Below are positions 44,888 through 54,530 of a DNA stretch of 64,000 nucleotides, one piece after another (positions within the stretch are counted from its first letter, which is position 1; each line of letters begins with the position of its first letter). The notes under the pieces were generated by a model. That model was not told where the DNA came from and did not search any database. It was given only the letters and a program-made list of their open reading frames with translations. Location: NCBI RefSeq assembly GCF_900129245.1, contig NZ_FQUT01000007.1, positions 1 to 64,000 of the forward strand. The letters are read 5' to 3'. This DNA comes from Chryseobacterium arachidis (GTDB taxonomy: Bacteria; Bacteroidota; Bacteroidia; Flavobacteriales; Weeksellaceae). Both the position numbers and the translations under genes were made by a program.

Positions 44888-46216
44888 TTAAAATACTACG
44901 CTCCCCTGATGAATTAACGATTCCACATTAGAAATTCTCGAAACCGCTTCTGCTGAGCAGCTTGCATTTAAGAAAGCCAGATCTGCATTATCCCCAACTT
45001 TTGGCCATTGCTGATTTCCTTTGTCATCCAACGGCAAAACATTTCCTGTAGCTAGTCTCAGACTTCTTGACAGTAAAAATTCTGTGGATTGACCGTATAA
45101 TTGAGCCATTAAATTGGCTTTTTGCAATACACTTCCCGTTCCGAAAGTATTCCAATGATCGACAATACTGTCGTTTCCTGTAAGAACTTTTACATTGTAC
45201 TTATACAAAGTCGGAATCGGCATAATCAGGCTTCCAAAAGGGATTGTAGAAACAATTCCGATTTCTGCATGACCTAACTTTTCTGCAATTTCTTCCTGTT
45301 TTGTCTTGTCTAATTTTCCTAAGACGAAACAATGGCTCAAATATGTTTTTCCTTTCAGAGAAGGATTTTCATTCACTTTTTCAATTAAATATTCCACAGT
45401 TTTCAAACCGGAATCTCCTGATTCGTGCAGGTGAATATCTATTCCTTTTTTGTTATCCAATGCCAGCTGAACCGTGAAATCGATAGTCTTCTCTATTGCC
45501 CCGTCAATCGTAAACGGGTCTACTCCACCGATGAAGTCGATATCCATTTTCGCCGCCTCCTTCAGATACGGAACTGAGTCTGTATAAAAAACACCGTGCT
45601 GAGGAAAAGCCACCAATTCTGCCCCGAACGTTTTCTTTTTATTATCTAAAGCTTTCTGTACATTTTTCAATGAATGTAATTGGGAAGTTGGTTCTATATT
45701 CACATGACTTCTGGCAAAAGATGTTCCTTTTGAATGTAGCAGCTCAATCATTTTTTCTGCCTTGAACGTTGAATTTTTCAGCAATTCAGGCATCATTTTC
45801 TGCTCCAGCGCAATCATTCCTTTTACGCCGCCCGTTCTTTTTCTTACCGCCTGCCATTTGTCACCATAAAAAGTTTTGTCTAAATGGATGTGCATATCTT
45901 TAAAAGCAGGAAGCATCAAAAATCCTTTGGCATCAATTGCTTTTGCATTCGGCTGGTTGGGAGAAATTTTAGTAATTTTTCCGTTTTCAATTTCAATATA
46001 AAACAAATCCGTTTTCGTTGCTATAATCTCGCCTTCTTCATATTCAAAACCGGTTTCCAGACGAACATTTTTCAAGGCTAATTTCTCTTTTCCTGAAATA
46101 TCTTTATCATTAAAAATTGGTGTTGCACTCATCATTGTTGGTGTTAAAGCTAATCCTGCCATTGCTAATGCTGAATTTTTAAGAAAATCTTTTCGTGATA
46201 TGTTTGAAGTGTTCAT
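44888..46216 (-). CDS. CodA-like amidohydrolase, exported
   Basis: From the ATG at 46216 the protein is 442 residues. Its leader, SRKDFLKNSALAMAGLALTP, resembles a Tat signal, though with Arg-Lys instead of Arg-Arg. The catalytic domain repeats the paralogue's motifs: DMHIHLDKT, IDIHLHESGDSG, SHCFVL and GNDSIVDHW. It is therefore probably a periplasmic version of the same activity. A TACATTTG promoter element lies at 46241-46234. Together with the AraC gene and the cytoplasmic paralogue it suggests substrate processing on both sides of the membrane. Confidence 0.87.
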   Translation of the reverse strand: MNTSNISRKDFLKNSALAMAGLALTPTMMSATPIFNDKDISGKEKLALKNVRLETGFEYEEGEIIATKTDLFYIEIENGKITKISPNQPNAKAIDAKGFLMLPAFKDMHIHLDKTFYGDKWQAVRKRTGGVKGMIALEQKMMPELLKNSTFKAEKMIELLHSKGTSFARSHVNIEPTSQLHSLKNVQKALDNKKKTFGAELVAFPQHGVFYTDSVPYLKEAAKMDIDFIGGVDPFTIDGAIEKTIDFTVQLALDNKKGIDIHLHESGDSGLKTVEYLIEKVNENPSLKGKTYLSHCFVLGKLDKTKQEEIAEKLGHAEIGIVSTIPFGSLIMPIPTLYKYNVKVLTGNDSIVDHWNTFGTGSVLQKANLMAQLYGQSTEFLLSRSLRLATGNVLPLDDKGNQQWPKVGDNADLAFLNASCSAEAVSRISNVESLIHQGSVVF

Positions 46217-46303
46217 TCCCAAATTGTTTAAAACAAATGTAGAAAGAATGAATTTCTGTAATGAGTATGAATTATTGCATTGTTTGTATCGATCATTATT
46301 TTT

Positions 46304-46531
46304 CTTTTGCCCTGAAGCAAAAGAAGCAAAAAAATTGCCTCCGCAAAGTCGGCGAATATTATTTCAAGACTTGGAAACTTCCGCTAAAATTAAACTTTAC
46401 TCCTAAAATTTCCAAAACTTGTGCAAATTCAATATTTGCTTTTCAGTTCAACATTTTAATCGCGCTTCAAACAGTGGAAATTTTTTAACGGATTAAAGTT
46501 TCATTCTCTTTACGCTCCATTTTCCTATGTC
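46304..46531. repeat. Dispersed intergenic repeat, copy B
   Basis: It is homologous to 12362-12560 in the same orientation, with shared blocks TTCAAGACTTGGAAACT, CCAAAACTTGTGCAAATTCA and GCGCTTCAAACAG. It carries about 30 extra bases (ATTGCCTCCGCAAAGTCGG region) after the A-rich left part. Both copies sit just upstream of a minus-strand gene start. Confidence 0.75.
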
Positions 46532-46556
46532 ATAAAATTAACATGAAATAGAACAA

Positions 46557-46587
46557 AAAAGGATGAAGCAAAAAACCTCATCCTTTT
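46557..46587 (-). terminator. Rho-independent terminator of hemL
   Basis: AAAAGGATGA (46557-46566) and TCATCCTTTT (46578-46587) with an 11-base loop lie 19 bases past the hemL stop. Confidence 0.75.
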
Positions 46588-46605
46588 CAATTTTATCTTA
46601 TAATT

Positions 46606-47889
46606 TTAAGAATATTCAAATTTTCTGACAGCTTCTAAAGTCATATCAATTTCTTTCTCTTTTATGGCATCGCTGATGAAATACGTTTCGTATCCGCTTG
46701 GTGGAAGATAAATCCCGTTGGTAAGCATTTGATGGAAGAAATTATTGAATAATGCATGATTGGCTTCCTGTGCTTCATCAAAATTAGAAACCCGGTTGGT
46801 ATGGAAAAACACAGACATCATCGAACCTTTTCTGTTGATTTTATGGGCAATTCCTTTTTCGTTTAAAATGTTTCCGATTTCGAGATCCAACGTTTCTGTT
46901 GTTTTTGCTAATCTGTTGAAAAATTCAGGATCGTTTTTAATTAATTGCAATGTTTTTAATCCTGCTCTCATTGCCAAAGGATTTCCACTCAATGTTCCGG
47001 CTTGGTAAACCCCTCCTTTTGGAGCCAAATGATCCATGATCTCGTTTCTTCCGGCAAAAGCACCTACAGGAAGTCCGCCCCCGATTACTTTACCGTACGT
47101 CACCAAATCTGCTTTTATATTATATAATTCCTGAGCTCCGCCAAAAGCTAATCTGAAACCTGTCATTACCTCATCAAAGATCAATAAAGAACCATTTTCG
47201 TCGCAGATTTTTCTTAATTTCTGAAGGAATTCATTTTCTGGAAGCACACAACCCATATTTCCTGCAACCGGTTCAATAATCACCGCTGCAATTTCACCCT
47301 GATTATGTCTGAACAGATCTTCAACCTGCTCAAAATCATTGTATCTTGCCAACAAAGTATCTTTTGCCGTTCCAGTTGTTACGCCGGGAGAATTTGGATT
47401 TCCAAATGTTGCCGCTCCGCTTCCCGCTTTAATCAAAAATGAATCTGAGTGACCGTGATAACAGCCCTCAAACTTGATAAATTTATCTCTTCCCGTAAAA
47501 CCTCTTGCCAGTCTGATTGCACTCATACAAGCTTCCGTTCCTGAAGAAACCATTCTGATCTGGTCGATATTCGGAACATTTTCTGTGATGAATTTTGCGA
47601 TTTCAGTCTCCAATTCTGTTGGTGCACCGAAAGAAAACCCTTTTTCTGCCTGAATTTTTAGTTCCTCTAAAACTCCAGGATGAGTGTGACCTAAAATTGC
47701 GGGTCCCCAAGAATTAATATAATCAATATATGTGTTGTCATCGGCATCCGTAAGATAAGCTCCTTTTGCAGATTTCATAAAAACCGGCACTCCTCCTACA
47801 GATTTGAATGCACGAACCGGAGAATTTACTCCACCGGGAATGTATTTGTACGCTTCATCGAATAAAGCAGAACTTCTTTGGTATTTCAT
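46606..47889 (-). CDS. hemL: Glutamate-1-semialdehyde 2,1-aminomutase
   Basis: From the ATG at 47889 the protein is 427 residues, the usual GSAM length. It is a fold-type I PLP enzyme with [34 protein letters not shown], the cofactor Asp in [11 protein letters not shown] and the Schiff-base Lys in [17 protein letters not shown]. It converts glutamate-1-semialdehyde to 5-aminolevulinate, the C5 route to heme. A start 14 codons upstream is open but would run into the GTTGTTGG repeat. No other heme gene is adjacent. Confidence 0.96.
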   Translation of the reverse strand: MKYQRSSALFDEAYKYIPGGVNSPVRAFKSVGGVPVFMKSAKGAYLTDADDNTYIDYINSWGPAILGHTHPGVLEELKIQAEKGFSFGAPTELETEIAKFITENVPNIDQIRMVSSGTEACMSAIRLARGFTGRDKFIKFEGCYHGHSDSFLIKAGSGAATFGNPNSPGVTTGTAKDTLLARYNDFEQVEDLFRHNQGEIAAVIIEPVAGNMGCVLPENEFLQKLRKICDENGSLLIFDEVMTGFRLAFGGAQELYNIKADLVTYGKVIGGGLPVGAFAGRNEIMDHLAPKGGVYQAGTLSGNPLAMRAGLKTLQLIKNDPEFFNRLAKTTETLDLEIGNILNEKGIAHKINRKGSMMSVFFHTNRVSNFDEAQEANHALFNNFFHQMLTNGIYLPPSGYETYFISDAIKEKEIDMTLEAVRKFEYS

Positions 47890-47956
47890 ATGTAGTTGTT
47901 GGTTGATGTTTGATAGTTGCAGGTTTAACAATCAACTATTAGCCATCGACAAAAAA

Positions 47957-49015
47957 TTAGTTTCTAGGTTTTTTATCTATTAAATAAATCAACTGTCCGG
48001 CAGAAGGTTTCTGTCCTTCATCCATTCTGTTTTTGGCGTATAATTTATTCAATTTGATTCCGAATTTTTGCGCGATATCATGCATATCTTCACCATATTC
48101 GGCTTTGTAAGTAGCTGTATTTCCGTCAGAGTTTTTAGATTCAAGAAAAACGATTTCGTTTTTCTTCAGCATATCATTATCCAGCTCATTCCATTTGATC
48201 AGCTTGCTTTCGCTGATCTTGAATTTTTTAGCAATAAACTGTACGTTGGTATCTTCCGGAATGATGATATATTTTAGTCCATCGTTAGGATGACTTTTAA
48301 TTAAAATTGAATTCAGAATCTCCGCTTTTGTCTTGATTTTCTCTACTCTTTTCTGTTGCTGGGCGTAAGAAGTCTGCTTATAAGGAACTTCAACCGTTAC
48401 TGCCTCTTTTGCTTTTTTAGTATACTTTTCAGGCTGCAATTGTGCCATGAATGTTCTGTCGTCCTTCAGATCCGGATACATTTTCAAAACTGCATACAAA
48501 GCTTCCTTTGAATTGGTTTCATCAAATTCATACAGCCTGTATTTTTCAATTTTACTGATAAGAATCGAAGCATATCGGGGATTGGTAGCATACCCTGCCT
48601 TTTTCAGACCATGTGCCCAAGCTTTATAATCTTTCATATCCAGATTAAAGAGATTCGCGTAATATTTTCTTGTGGATAAAAATAGAGAGTGGTCTTCGTA
48701 AGACTGCCTAGGATCGTCGTACACACGGAAACACTCATTGGGGGCATCGTCGGTGTGCTTCATTGTTTTACCTGTCCAGTCTTCTTTACATTTAATTCCG
48801 AAATGATTTTTGCCTTCCTGAGCCAATCGGCTTTGTCCGCCACCAGTTTCCAGAAGTCCCTGTGCAAGGGTGATAGAAGCCGGAATCTTATACTTTTCCA
48901 TTTCCTCTACTGCATATTTTGCAAATTTCTGGATGTATTGATCTTCAGTTGCCCAGGTCTGAGCCGAGAATTTTGATAAAACTAAAAGGCTTACGAGTAA
49001 GAAAAGTCTTTTCAT
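47957..49015 (-). CDS. Secreted glucosaminidase with LysM repeats
   Basis: The 352-residue protein has a signal peptide (LFLLVSLLVLSKFSAQ). A GH73-type glucosaminidase domain follows with the catalytic Glu region SITLAQGLLETGGGQSRLA and the closing KKAGYATNPRYASILISKIE. Two LysM motifs lie at the C-terminus (VQFIAKKFKISESKLIKWNEL and MHDIAQKFGIKLNKLYAKN). It binds and hydrolyses peptidoglycan, probably in cell separation or growth. It is a single gene. Confidence 0.93.
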   Translation of the reverse strand: MKRLFLLVSLLVLSKFSAQTWATEDQYIQKFAKYAVEEMEKYKIPASITLAQGLLETGGGQSRLAQEGKNHFGIKCKEDWTGKTMKHTDDAPNECFRVYDDPRQSYEDHSLFLSTRKYYANLFNLDMKDYKAWAHGLKKAGYATNPRYASILISKIEKYRLYEFDETNSKEALYAVLKMYPDLKDDRTFMAQLQPEKYTKKAKEAVTVEVPYKQTSYAQQQKRVEKIKTKAEILNSILIKSHPNDGLKYIIIPEDTNVQFIAKKFKISESKLIKWNELDNDMLKKNEIVFLESKNSDGNTATYKAEYGEDMHDIAQKFGIKLNKLYAKNRMDEGQKPSAGQLIYLIDKKPRN

Positions 49016-49081
49016 CTTATAATTTTTATTGTTTTAAAATGAAAGATGGAACACTTAGTGTTTCATTTTTTTCAATTTACT

Positions 49082-49990
49082 TTATATAATTAAATTTCTG
49101 TTCTGTTTTTCCAAAAGCAAGTTTGCTCCTTCAATTCCCTGTAGTCCGCCGGTATGAAAGCACAAAATTCTGCTGTTCTCAGGAAAATAATCTTCATCTA
49201 TTAATTCGAAAATCCTCTGCATCATTTTTCCTGTATAGATCGGTTCTAACGGGATTCCGTATTTTTCTTTAAAATCATTGATAAAACGGATGTTTTCATC
49301 TTTTATTTTACCATAACCACCAAAACTTGAATCTATTAGATGAAAGTTTTTCTTTGAGGTTAATTCTGATATTGTATTTTGAAGAGAATCGTCATCAACT
49401 ATTTTAAAACCTATAACACTCTGATTTTCTTCACTATATTTTAAAATCCCGGCAATCGTTCCTCCAGTTCCGACTGCAGTGCAAAGATAATCAAAATCTT
49501 TTGTTTCGTCATTCAACATCATTTTTACGCCATTTACGGCATCTTCATTGGTTCCACCTTCGGGAACAATCAAAGCCTCAGGAAACTCTTTCTGTAAAAA
49601 TTCGGTTAGTTTTTCTTTGTGGCGATATTCTTCCCGGGTCACGAATTTCAGGTTCATTCCGTTTCTTTTGGCAAAAAGTAATGTCGGATTATTGAGCCAT
49701 TTATCTTTCAGCTCCTCTCCTCTTATGATTCCCAATGTTGGAATTCCTGCTAAATTTCCCACCGCAGAAACTGCGGCAATATGATTTGAAAAAGCACCGC
49801 CGAAAGTAATGATATATGGCTTTTCCGGATTTTTCGCTAAATAATTATTAACGTTAAAAAATAGCTTCCAATACTTGTTTCCCGAGATTTGAGGATGAAC
49901 TAAATCTTCTCTTTTAATGAAAAGCTTTACTTTTTTATTGATCAGGATTTCCTGAATCGGGATTTTTTGTGTTGGAAGTTGTAGCAGCAT
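49082..49990 (-). CDS. ACC deaminase / D-cysteine desulfhydrase-family PLP enzyme
   Basis: The 302-residue fold-type II PLP enzyme has the cofactor Lys in HPQISGNKYWKL, TFGGAFSNHIAA, VPEGGTNEDAVNG and TAVGTGGTIAGILK. It belongs to the family that includes 1-aminocyclopropane-1-carboxylate deaminase and D-cysteine desulfhydrase. In non-plant-associated bacteria D-cysteine or another D-amino acid is the more likely substrate. The cytosolic single gene has a TATTTTTG element at 50020-50013. Confidence 0.88.
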   Translation of the reverse strand: MLLQLPTQKIPIQEILINKKVKLFIKREDLVHPQISGNKYWKLFFNVNNYLAKNPEKPYIITFGGAFSNHIAAVSAVGNLAGIPTLGIIRGEELKDKWLNNPTLLFAKRNGMNLKFVTREEYRHKEKLTEFLQKEFPEALIVPEGGTNEDAVNGVKMMLNDETKDFDYLCTAVGTGGTIAGILKYSEENQSVIGFKIVDDDSLQNTISELTSKKNFHLIDSSFGGYGKIKDENIRFINDFKEKYGIPLEPIYTGKMMQRIFELIDEDYFPENSRILCFHTGGLQGIEGANLLLEKQNRNLII

Positions 49991-50241
49991 GTTTAGCGTA
50001 AATCATATTCTACAAAAATACTGTTTTTTGTGTTTGCATTGTGTGACGTTTGTCATTCACAACGGAACAAGGTGAAGTGAAGAATCTAAAAATGATGTTT
50101 TATATTTCCCCTTTGTCGAAATGACAAATGAAGTGTTTATTTTCCACAAACTTCTCAGATTTACACAGATGATTATGGTTATTTATGGCTTTTATAATTG
50201 TATTCATAATCTAACTTAAAATTTGAACCTTGAAAAAAAAC

Positions 50242-50269
50242 ATTAAACATTAAACATTAAACATTAAAC
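50242..50269. repeat. Tandem ATTAAAC repeat
   Basis: Four perfect 7-base units lie in the spacer between two minus-strand genes, beginning right after an A8 run. Such a microsatellite may vary by slippage. It is 16 bases downstream of the next gene's stop and not in a promoter. Confidence 0.85.
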
Positions 50270-50285
50270 AAAAAACTTTAAACGA

Positions 50286-50612
50286 TCAGAGATATTTTCT
50301 GAAGCTCCAGAATTTTCTTTTTCTGAGATAATGAAGATCATGCTCGTTGGAATATGCTTCCCTTTCAAAAGAGATTCTTTTATAGGCCTGATATCCGTTT
50401 TTCAATTTAAAAAGCCAGTAATAATACTCAATTAAATACAAAATATAGAAGAAAATAATCAGCATTTCCAGTTGTTGCTGCAAATGGATTTTTTCGTGGT
50501 TAATCAATATTTTATTTTTCTTATCTTCGGGATTCCTAATGAAGATAAAAGGGAAAAGAGCAATGCCATTAATTTTTAAAATTTTTAAAGGCTTTTGGCA
50601 TATAATTATCAT
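50286..50612 (-). CDS. Small HExxH (minimal gluzincin-like) membrane protein
   Basis: The 108-residue protein has a candidate zinc site HEKIHLQQQ near residue 40. One long hydrophobic helix (LIIFFYILYLIEYYYWLF) and a downstream acidic segment, SFEREAYSNE, follow and could supply the third ligand. This spacing resembles the minimal metalloprotease core of BlaR1/M48-like families. Whether it has activity is unknown. It is divergent from the DUF5522 gene. Confidence 0.6.
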   Translation of the reverse strand: MIIICQKPLKILKINGIALFPFIFIRNPEDKKNKILINHEKIHLQQQLEMLIIFFYILYLIEYYYWLFKLKNGYQAYKRISFEREAYSNEHDLHYLRKRKFWSFRKYL

Positions 50613-50649
50613 AATAACAAATATAAAGTTTTTTGACTTAGAGATTTAA

Positions 50650-50835
<186 letters not shown>

Positions 50836-50836
50836 A

Positions 50837-51367
50837 ATGAAAAAATATATTTTTATTTTGTTAGCCTCGGCTACTTTGGGTTTAACGTCTTGTAGTCCTT
50901 TCAACGTACGTTCTGATTACGCCAGTACAGCAAACTTCAATACTTATAAAACATACAAACTAAGGATTGATGATCTGAAACTGAATGACATCGATAAAGA
51001 CAGAGTTCTGAATGAGCTTTCGAGACAGCTTCAGAGCAAAGGTCTTCAGTCGGGAGAAAATCCTGATTTAATTGTAAATGTAAAAGCCAATCATAAGAAA
51101 ATCACCGATATTACCAATACCTCGCCTTATGGCGGATGGGGTTGGGGCGGACCTTTCGGATGGGGAATCGGGATGAACAGAACCTGGACGAGCAATTACA
51201 ATGAAGGAGCCATCATCGTGGATATGGTAGATGCAAAATCAAACAAACTGGTTTGGCAGGGCATTGGAAGCGGAATTTCTGTGGACAGACCTAAAGCCAA
51301 GCAAAAGCAAATTCCTGAAATCATGGCGGAAATCATGAAAAATTATCCTCCACAGGCAGGAAAATAA
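50837..51367 (+). CDS. DUF4136 lipoprotein
   Basis: From the ATG at 50837 the protein is 176 residues. It has a lipoprotein signal (FILLASATLGLTSC), then DYASTANFNTYKTYKL and the DUF4136 core, with a glycine/tryptophan-rich loop GGWGWGGPFGWGIG in the middle. It ends in a helix (IPEIMAEIMKNYPPQ). It is anchored at the envelope; the function is unknown. A strong hairpin terminator follows the stop. Confidence 0.85.
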   Translation: MKKYIFILLASATLGLTSCSPFNVRSDYASTANFNTYKTYKLRIDDLKLNDIDKDRVLNELSRQLQSKGLQSGENPDLIVNVKANHKKITDITNTSPYGGWGWGGPFGWGIGMNRTWTSNYNEGAIIVDMVDAKSNKLVWQGIGSGISVDRPKAKQKQIPEIMAEIMKNYPPQAGK

Positions 51368-51392
51368 GATGATACAATAAATCAAATATATG

Positions 51393-51421
51393 AAAGTCAG
51401 CGCAAAGTTTGCGCTGACTTT
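51393..51421. terminator. Rho-independent terminator
   Basis: AAAGTCAGCGCAAA (51393-51406) and TTTGCGCTGACTTT (51408-51421) make a long perfect stem followed by a T tract, between convergent genes. Confidence 0.85.
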
Positions 51422-51486
51422 TTTTCATAAAAAACAGAAAAGACTGTCAAGATGATCAACAGCCTTTTCAATGAAATTAAAAAAAA

Positions 51487-52296
51487 TTAGTTTTTCACTG
51501 ATTTGAACGATTTTACCGTTCCGTTTTTAAAATGTAAATTCACGAAGTACACTCCTTTTTCAAGATCATTTAATTCCAGAATAATTGATGGTTTTTCAAT
51601 AGTTTTTATCACTCGTCCTGCCGCATCACTGATGGAAATCGATTTCACATCTTTGATATCGGAAATGTTTAAAGTATTATTAAAAGGATTTGGATATACT
51701 TTTAAAGTTTCTTTTTTGATTTCATCTGTGGATAAAGCCGATTTAGGTTCCCAAACCGCATCATCCCAATAATGTCCGGAAACCGATATTCCCGGATTTC
51801 TAATGGCCAGTCTCGCATTACCTGGAACCGTTGTGGGAACATCAAAAGTTCTTTCCGATGTACTGTCGTACGTTCCGTTTTCTATGGTAATGGATTGCAG
51901 AGTGACAAATGTAGAAGCATCACCAAACTCCGTAATATAACCGAAATCTAGGCGTCCCGGCGCGGAGAACTGATTAATTCTCGCCTTAAATTTGAAATGG
52001 TGTGTTCCTGCATTAATATTGGTAAGCGGCGGCATAATTACAATGGATACATTGTTGTAACCAACCTGATAAACATTGCGCGGACTGGATGCAGGAGCCG
52101 TGTTTGAAATGATCTGATTTCCCCCGGTTGAAGTGGTAATACTTTTCCAGCAAGGCGGAACAACTCCCATCTCACAACAAAAGAGAGCATCGAAATTTTC
52201 AGAAAACTCTGATACAGGTGTACACTGACCGTAGGCATATATAGAACCTACGATGGATAAACTTACTAAAAGGTTAGTTGATAAATTTTTAATCAT
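51487..52296 (-). CDS. Secreted T9SS cargo protein (type A sorting domain)
   Basis: The 269-residue protein has a signal peptide (LLVSLSIVGSIYAYGQC). A cysteine-containing beta-sandwich opens with FSENFDALFCCEMGVVPPCW, of the cleaved-adhesin type. It ends with a T9SS type A sorting domain (LKVYPNPFNN, SISDAAGRVIK, KGVYFVNLHFKNG, SFKSVKN). It should be exported through T9SS and may bind surfaces or carbohydrates. It resembles the cargo protein at 17448-18281 in architecture. A TATTTTTG element lies at 52325-52318. Confidence 0.85.
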   Translation of the reverse strand: MIKNLSTNLLVSLSIVGSIYAYGQCTPVSEFSENFDALFCCEMGVVPPCWKSITTSTGGNQIISNTAPASSPRNVYQVGYNNVSIVIMPPLTNINAGTHHFKFKARINQFSAPGRLDFGYITEFGDASTFVTLQSITIENGTYDSTSERTFDVPTTVPGNARLAIRNPGISVSGHYWDDAVWEPKSALSTDEIKKETLKVYPNPFNNTLNISDIKDVKSISISDAAGRVIKTIEKPSIILELNDLEKGVYFVNLHFKNGTVKSFKSVKN

Positions 52297-52317
52297 TCTA
52301 AATAAAAATAATAATCA

Positions 52318-52325
52318 CAAAAATA
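52318..52325 (-). promoter_or_regulatory. -7 promoter element (TATTTTTG)
   Basis: CAAAAATA on the plus strand reads TATTTTTG on the minus strand, 21 bases before the ATG at 52296. The divergent 52297-52555 spacer is extremely AT-rich and otherwise featureless. Confidence 0.4.
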
Positions 52326-52555
52326 GCTTATTTTTCTATTGAGAGTATTTAAAAAAATCATGATTTTTATCAATTAATAAAAAATTAATAATTGCATTAA
52401 ATCAAATTAATACTAAAAATAACTCATTATCATTATCAATACTTCATTATGAAACAATAATTAAAAATTGTATTTTTATAAAAATTAAAACTTAACAATT
52501 CCTTAATTTTTTATTTCTAAATTTATATTAATCTTACCAAACCTAAAATATTGAC

Positions 52556-54097
52556 ATGAAAAACCCATTACTCATCTTTGGATTTGCTTCTGTATTGGCA
52601 AATGCACAGGCTCCTGCAGGCTATTACAATTCGGCCAACGGATTATCGGGAGCCAATCTGAAAACAGCATTAAGCACTATCATCACCAACGGGCATCAGG
52701 ACAAAGGATACAGCGGGCTCTGGACCGCCTATAAAACGACCGACATTGATAAAAACTATGAAAATGACGGCTCTATCTTAGACATTTATTCCGAAAAACC
52801 GACTGCAATTGATCCTTATAAATATACTCCGGTTACCAACCAGTGCGGGACCTATTCGGTGGAAGGAAACTGCTATAATAGAGAACATATTGTACCTCAA
52901 AGCTTATTTAATGAATCTTCACCCATGGTTTCTGATGTACACTTCATTCGTGCAACAGACGGAAAAGTGAACGGAATGAGATCGAATTATCCCTTCGGAA
53001 AAGTAGGAACAGCTACATTTACTTCTAAAAACGGTTCTAAACTGGGGAATTCCACTTCTTCGGGATATTCGGGGACAGTGTTTGAGCCGATAGACGAATT
53101 TAAAGGCGATGTAGCAAGGATGATTTTTTATTTTGTAACCCGCTATCAAAATAAACTTTCTACTTTTTCTACCGGAAATATGCTGGCAAATTCTACATTT
53201 CCGGGGTTACAGACTTGGGAACTGAACGTTTTATTAGCTTGGCACAATCAAGATCCCGTTTCTCAGGCAGAAATTAACAGAAATAATGCTTCTTATACAT
53301 TTCAGGGAAACAGAAATCCTTTTATAGACAATCCGAATTATGTGAATTTAATTTGGGGATCAGGATCCACAGGGGGTGGAACAACAAATCCGGGAACACC
53401 AACGGGGACAAACTGTGTTAATGAAACTTTTGAAACCATTCCTACTGCAAGTACGGCGTCTTATTTAACCAGAACATGGACCAACAGCGGTATTTCGTGG
53501 ACGGCTACTGATGCAAGAACAGACCAAACCATTTCTTCAAAAGCCATTACGGTAAGAAACGGAGCTTTAACATCCGGAAATTCAGCCAACGGAATCGCAT
53601 CGCTGACTGTAACGACTCAATTAAAATTTACAGGGTCAAACGGAACTTTCAATGTAAAAGTGAACGGAACAACGGTAGGAACAGTTCCTTATAATGCAAA
53701 TACAACAACGACGACCATCAGCAATATTAATATTTCCGGAAACGTTGTGGTAACGTTGGAAAATACTTCATCCAGCAACAGAGTGGCGATCGATAACCTG
53801 AGTTGGACTTGTTATTCAGGAACGGCGAGACAGGCACAGAATCTTTCTTCCGAATCGAGTTTAGATCAAAATCTATTACAAATTTCTCCGAACCCGATTT
53901 CTAACAATGAAATTTTCGTAAAAGGAAATACTCAAAACATTCATAAAGCCGAAATCTATAATCTTCAAGGAAAAGTAGTCCAGACTATCGATCAACCTTT
54001 TAAGAATAATAGAAATTCGATCCATATTAAAAATCTTCAGCAGGGAGTTTATCTTTTAAAACTGGATCAATCAACCTTGAAATTTATTGTTAAATAA
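52556..54097 (+). CDS. Secreted endonuclease I (EndA/NucM family) with T9SS tail
   Basis: The 513-residue protein has a signal peptide (LLIFGFASVLANAQ). An endonuclease I domain follows with the catalytic HNH-like segment NREHIVPQSLFNE near residue 103, VSDVHFIRATDGKVNG and WHNQDPVS. A Gly/Thr linker leads to a beta-sandwich domain (about residues 285-420). A type A sorting domain ends it (LQISPNPISNNE, YNLQGKVVQ, QGVYLLKL). It should degrade extracellular DNA for nutrient or biofilm use. It is exported through T9SS. Confidence 0.93.
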   Translation: MKNPLLIFGFASVLANAQAPAGYYNSANGLSGANLKTALSTIITNGHQDKGYSGLWTAYKTTDIDKNYENDGSILDIYSEKPTAIDPYKYTPVTNQCGTYSVEGNCYNREHIVPQSLFNESSPMVSDVHFIRATDGKVNGMRSNYPFGKVGTATFTSKNGSKLGNSTSSGYSGTVFEPIDEFKGDVARMIFYFVTRYQNKLSTFSTGNMLANSTFPGLQTWELNVLLAWHNQDPVSQAEINRNNASYTFQGNRNPFIDNPNYVNLIWGSGSTGGGTTNPGTPTGTNCVNETFETIPTASTASYLTRTWTNSGISWTATDARTDQTISSKAITVRNGALTSGNSANGIASLTVTTQLKFTGSNGTFNVKVNGTTVGTVPYNANTTTTTISNINISGNVVVTLENTSSSNRVAIDNLSWTCYSGTARQAQNLSSESSLDQNLLQISPNPISNNEIFVKGNTQNIHKAEIYNLQGKVVQTIDQPFKNNRNSIHIKNLQQGVYLLKLDQSTLKFIVK

Positions 54098-54119
54098 AAA
54101 AGAAACTGAAATAACAACA

Positions 54120-54147
54120 AAAAGACTTCTCCATCGGGAAGTCTTTT
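54120..54147. terminator. Bidirectional terminator
   Basis: AAAAGACTTC (54120-54129) and GAAGTCTTTT (54138-54147) lie between the endonuclease gene and the converging effector-like cluster. Confidence 0.75.
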
Positions 54148-54167
54148 ACTTTATAAATTTGAATTTT

Positions 54168-54530
54168 CTATTTTGAAACTTTCATCCAGTCTTGGAACAT
54201 TTTGGTTAATGTATTGGTATTAATGATACAGAAACTGAACATTCCGAGTAAAATACAGATCCAGCAATACATTAATTTTACTCCGTTTTTATCCGTTAAA
54301 AAGTACAGACAAAAAATGGTAATCGTGCCTACCAAAAAGGTAAAACCGAGCGTATATAAAAGTGCATGAATAAAGTACATATTCAGTTGAAGTTTTCTGA
54401 AAATCCAGCCTAATACAGCAATGGGAATCATCAAAACCAGAGGAAAAAGCATCGCAAAGAAAATCAGTAAGGCCGAATTCTGATTCAGCTCCTGTTCGTA
54501 TCCGAAAAATGTATTAAAACTGAACTCCAT
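54168..54530 (-). CDS. Three-helix membrane protein of unknown function
   Basis: From the ATG at 54530 the protein is about 120 residues with three hydrophobic segments (LLIFFAMLFPLVLMIPIAVLG, TLGFTFLVGTITIFCLYFL and a third near the C-terminus). A GTG at 54545 is an alternative start. It overlaps the LemA-like gene end by 17 bases and closes the minus-strand cluster. It is probably an inner-membrane partner of the LemA/GIDE module. No family recognised. Confidence 0.6.
   Translation of the reverse strand: MEFSFNTFFGYEQELNQNSALLIFFAMLFPLVLMIPIAVLGWIFRKLQLNMYFIHALLYTLGFTFLVGTITIFCLYFLTDKNGVKLMYCWICILLGMFSFCIINTNTLTKMFQDWMKVSK

Larger units (their letters stand above)
46217..46605. other. Spacer with promoter, dispersed repeat and terminator
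   Basis: No gene lies here. It holds a TACATTTG element (46234-46241, minus strand), copy B of the long dispersed repeat (46304-46531) and the hemL terminator. Confidence 0.65.

Noticed and set aside
50242..50269. Tandem repeat considered as a CRISPR-like array
   Set aside because: Units are 7 bases and contiguous with no spacers; it is a microsatellite.
50618..50625. TATATTTG promoter element for the small HExxH gene
   Set aside because: It is only five bases from the ATG at 50612, so transcription would start inside the gene unless a later start is used.
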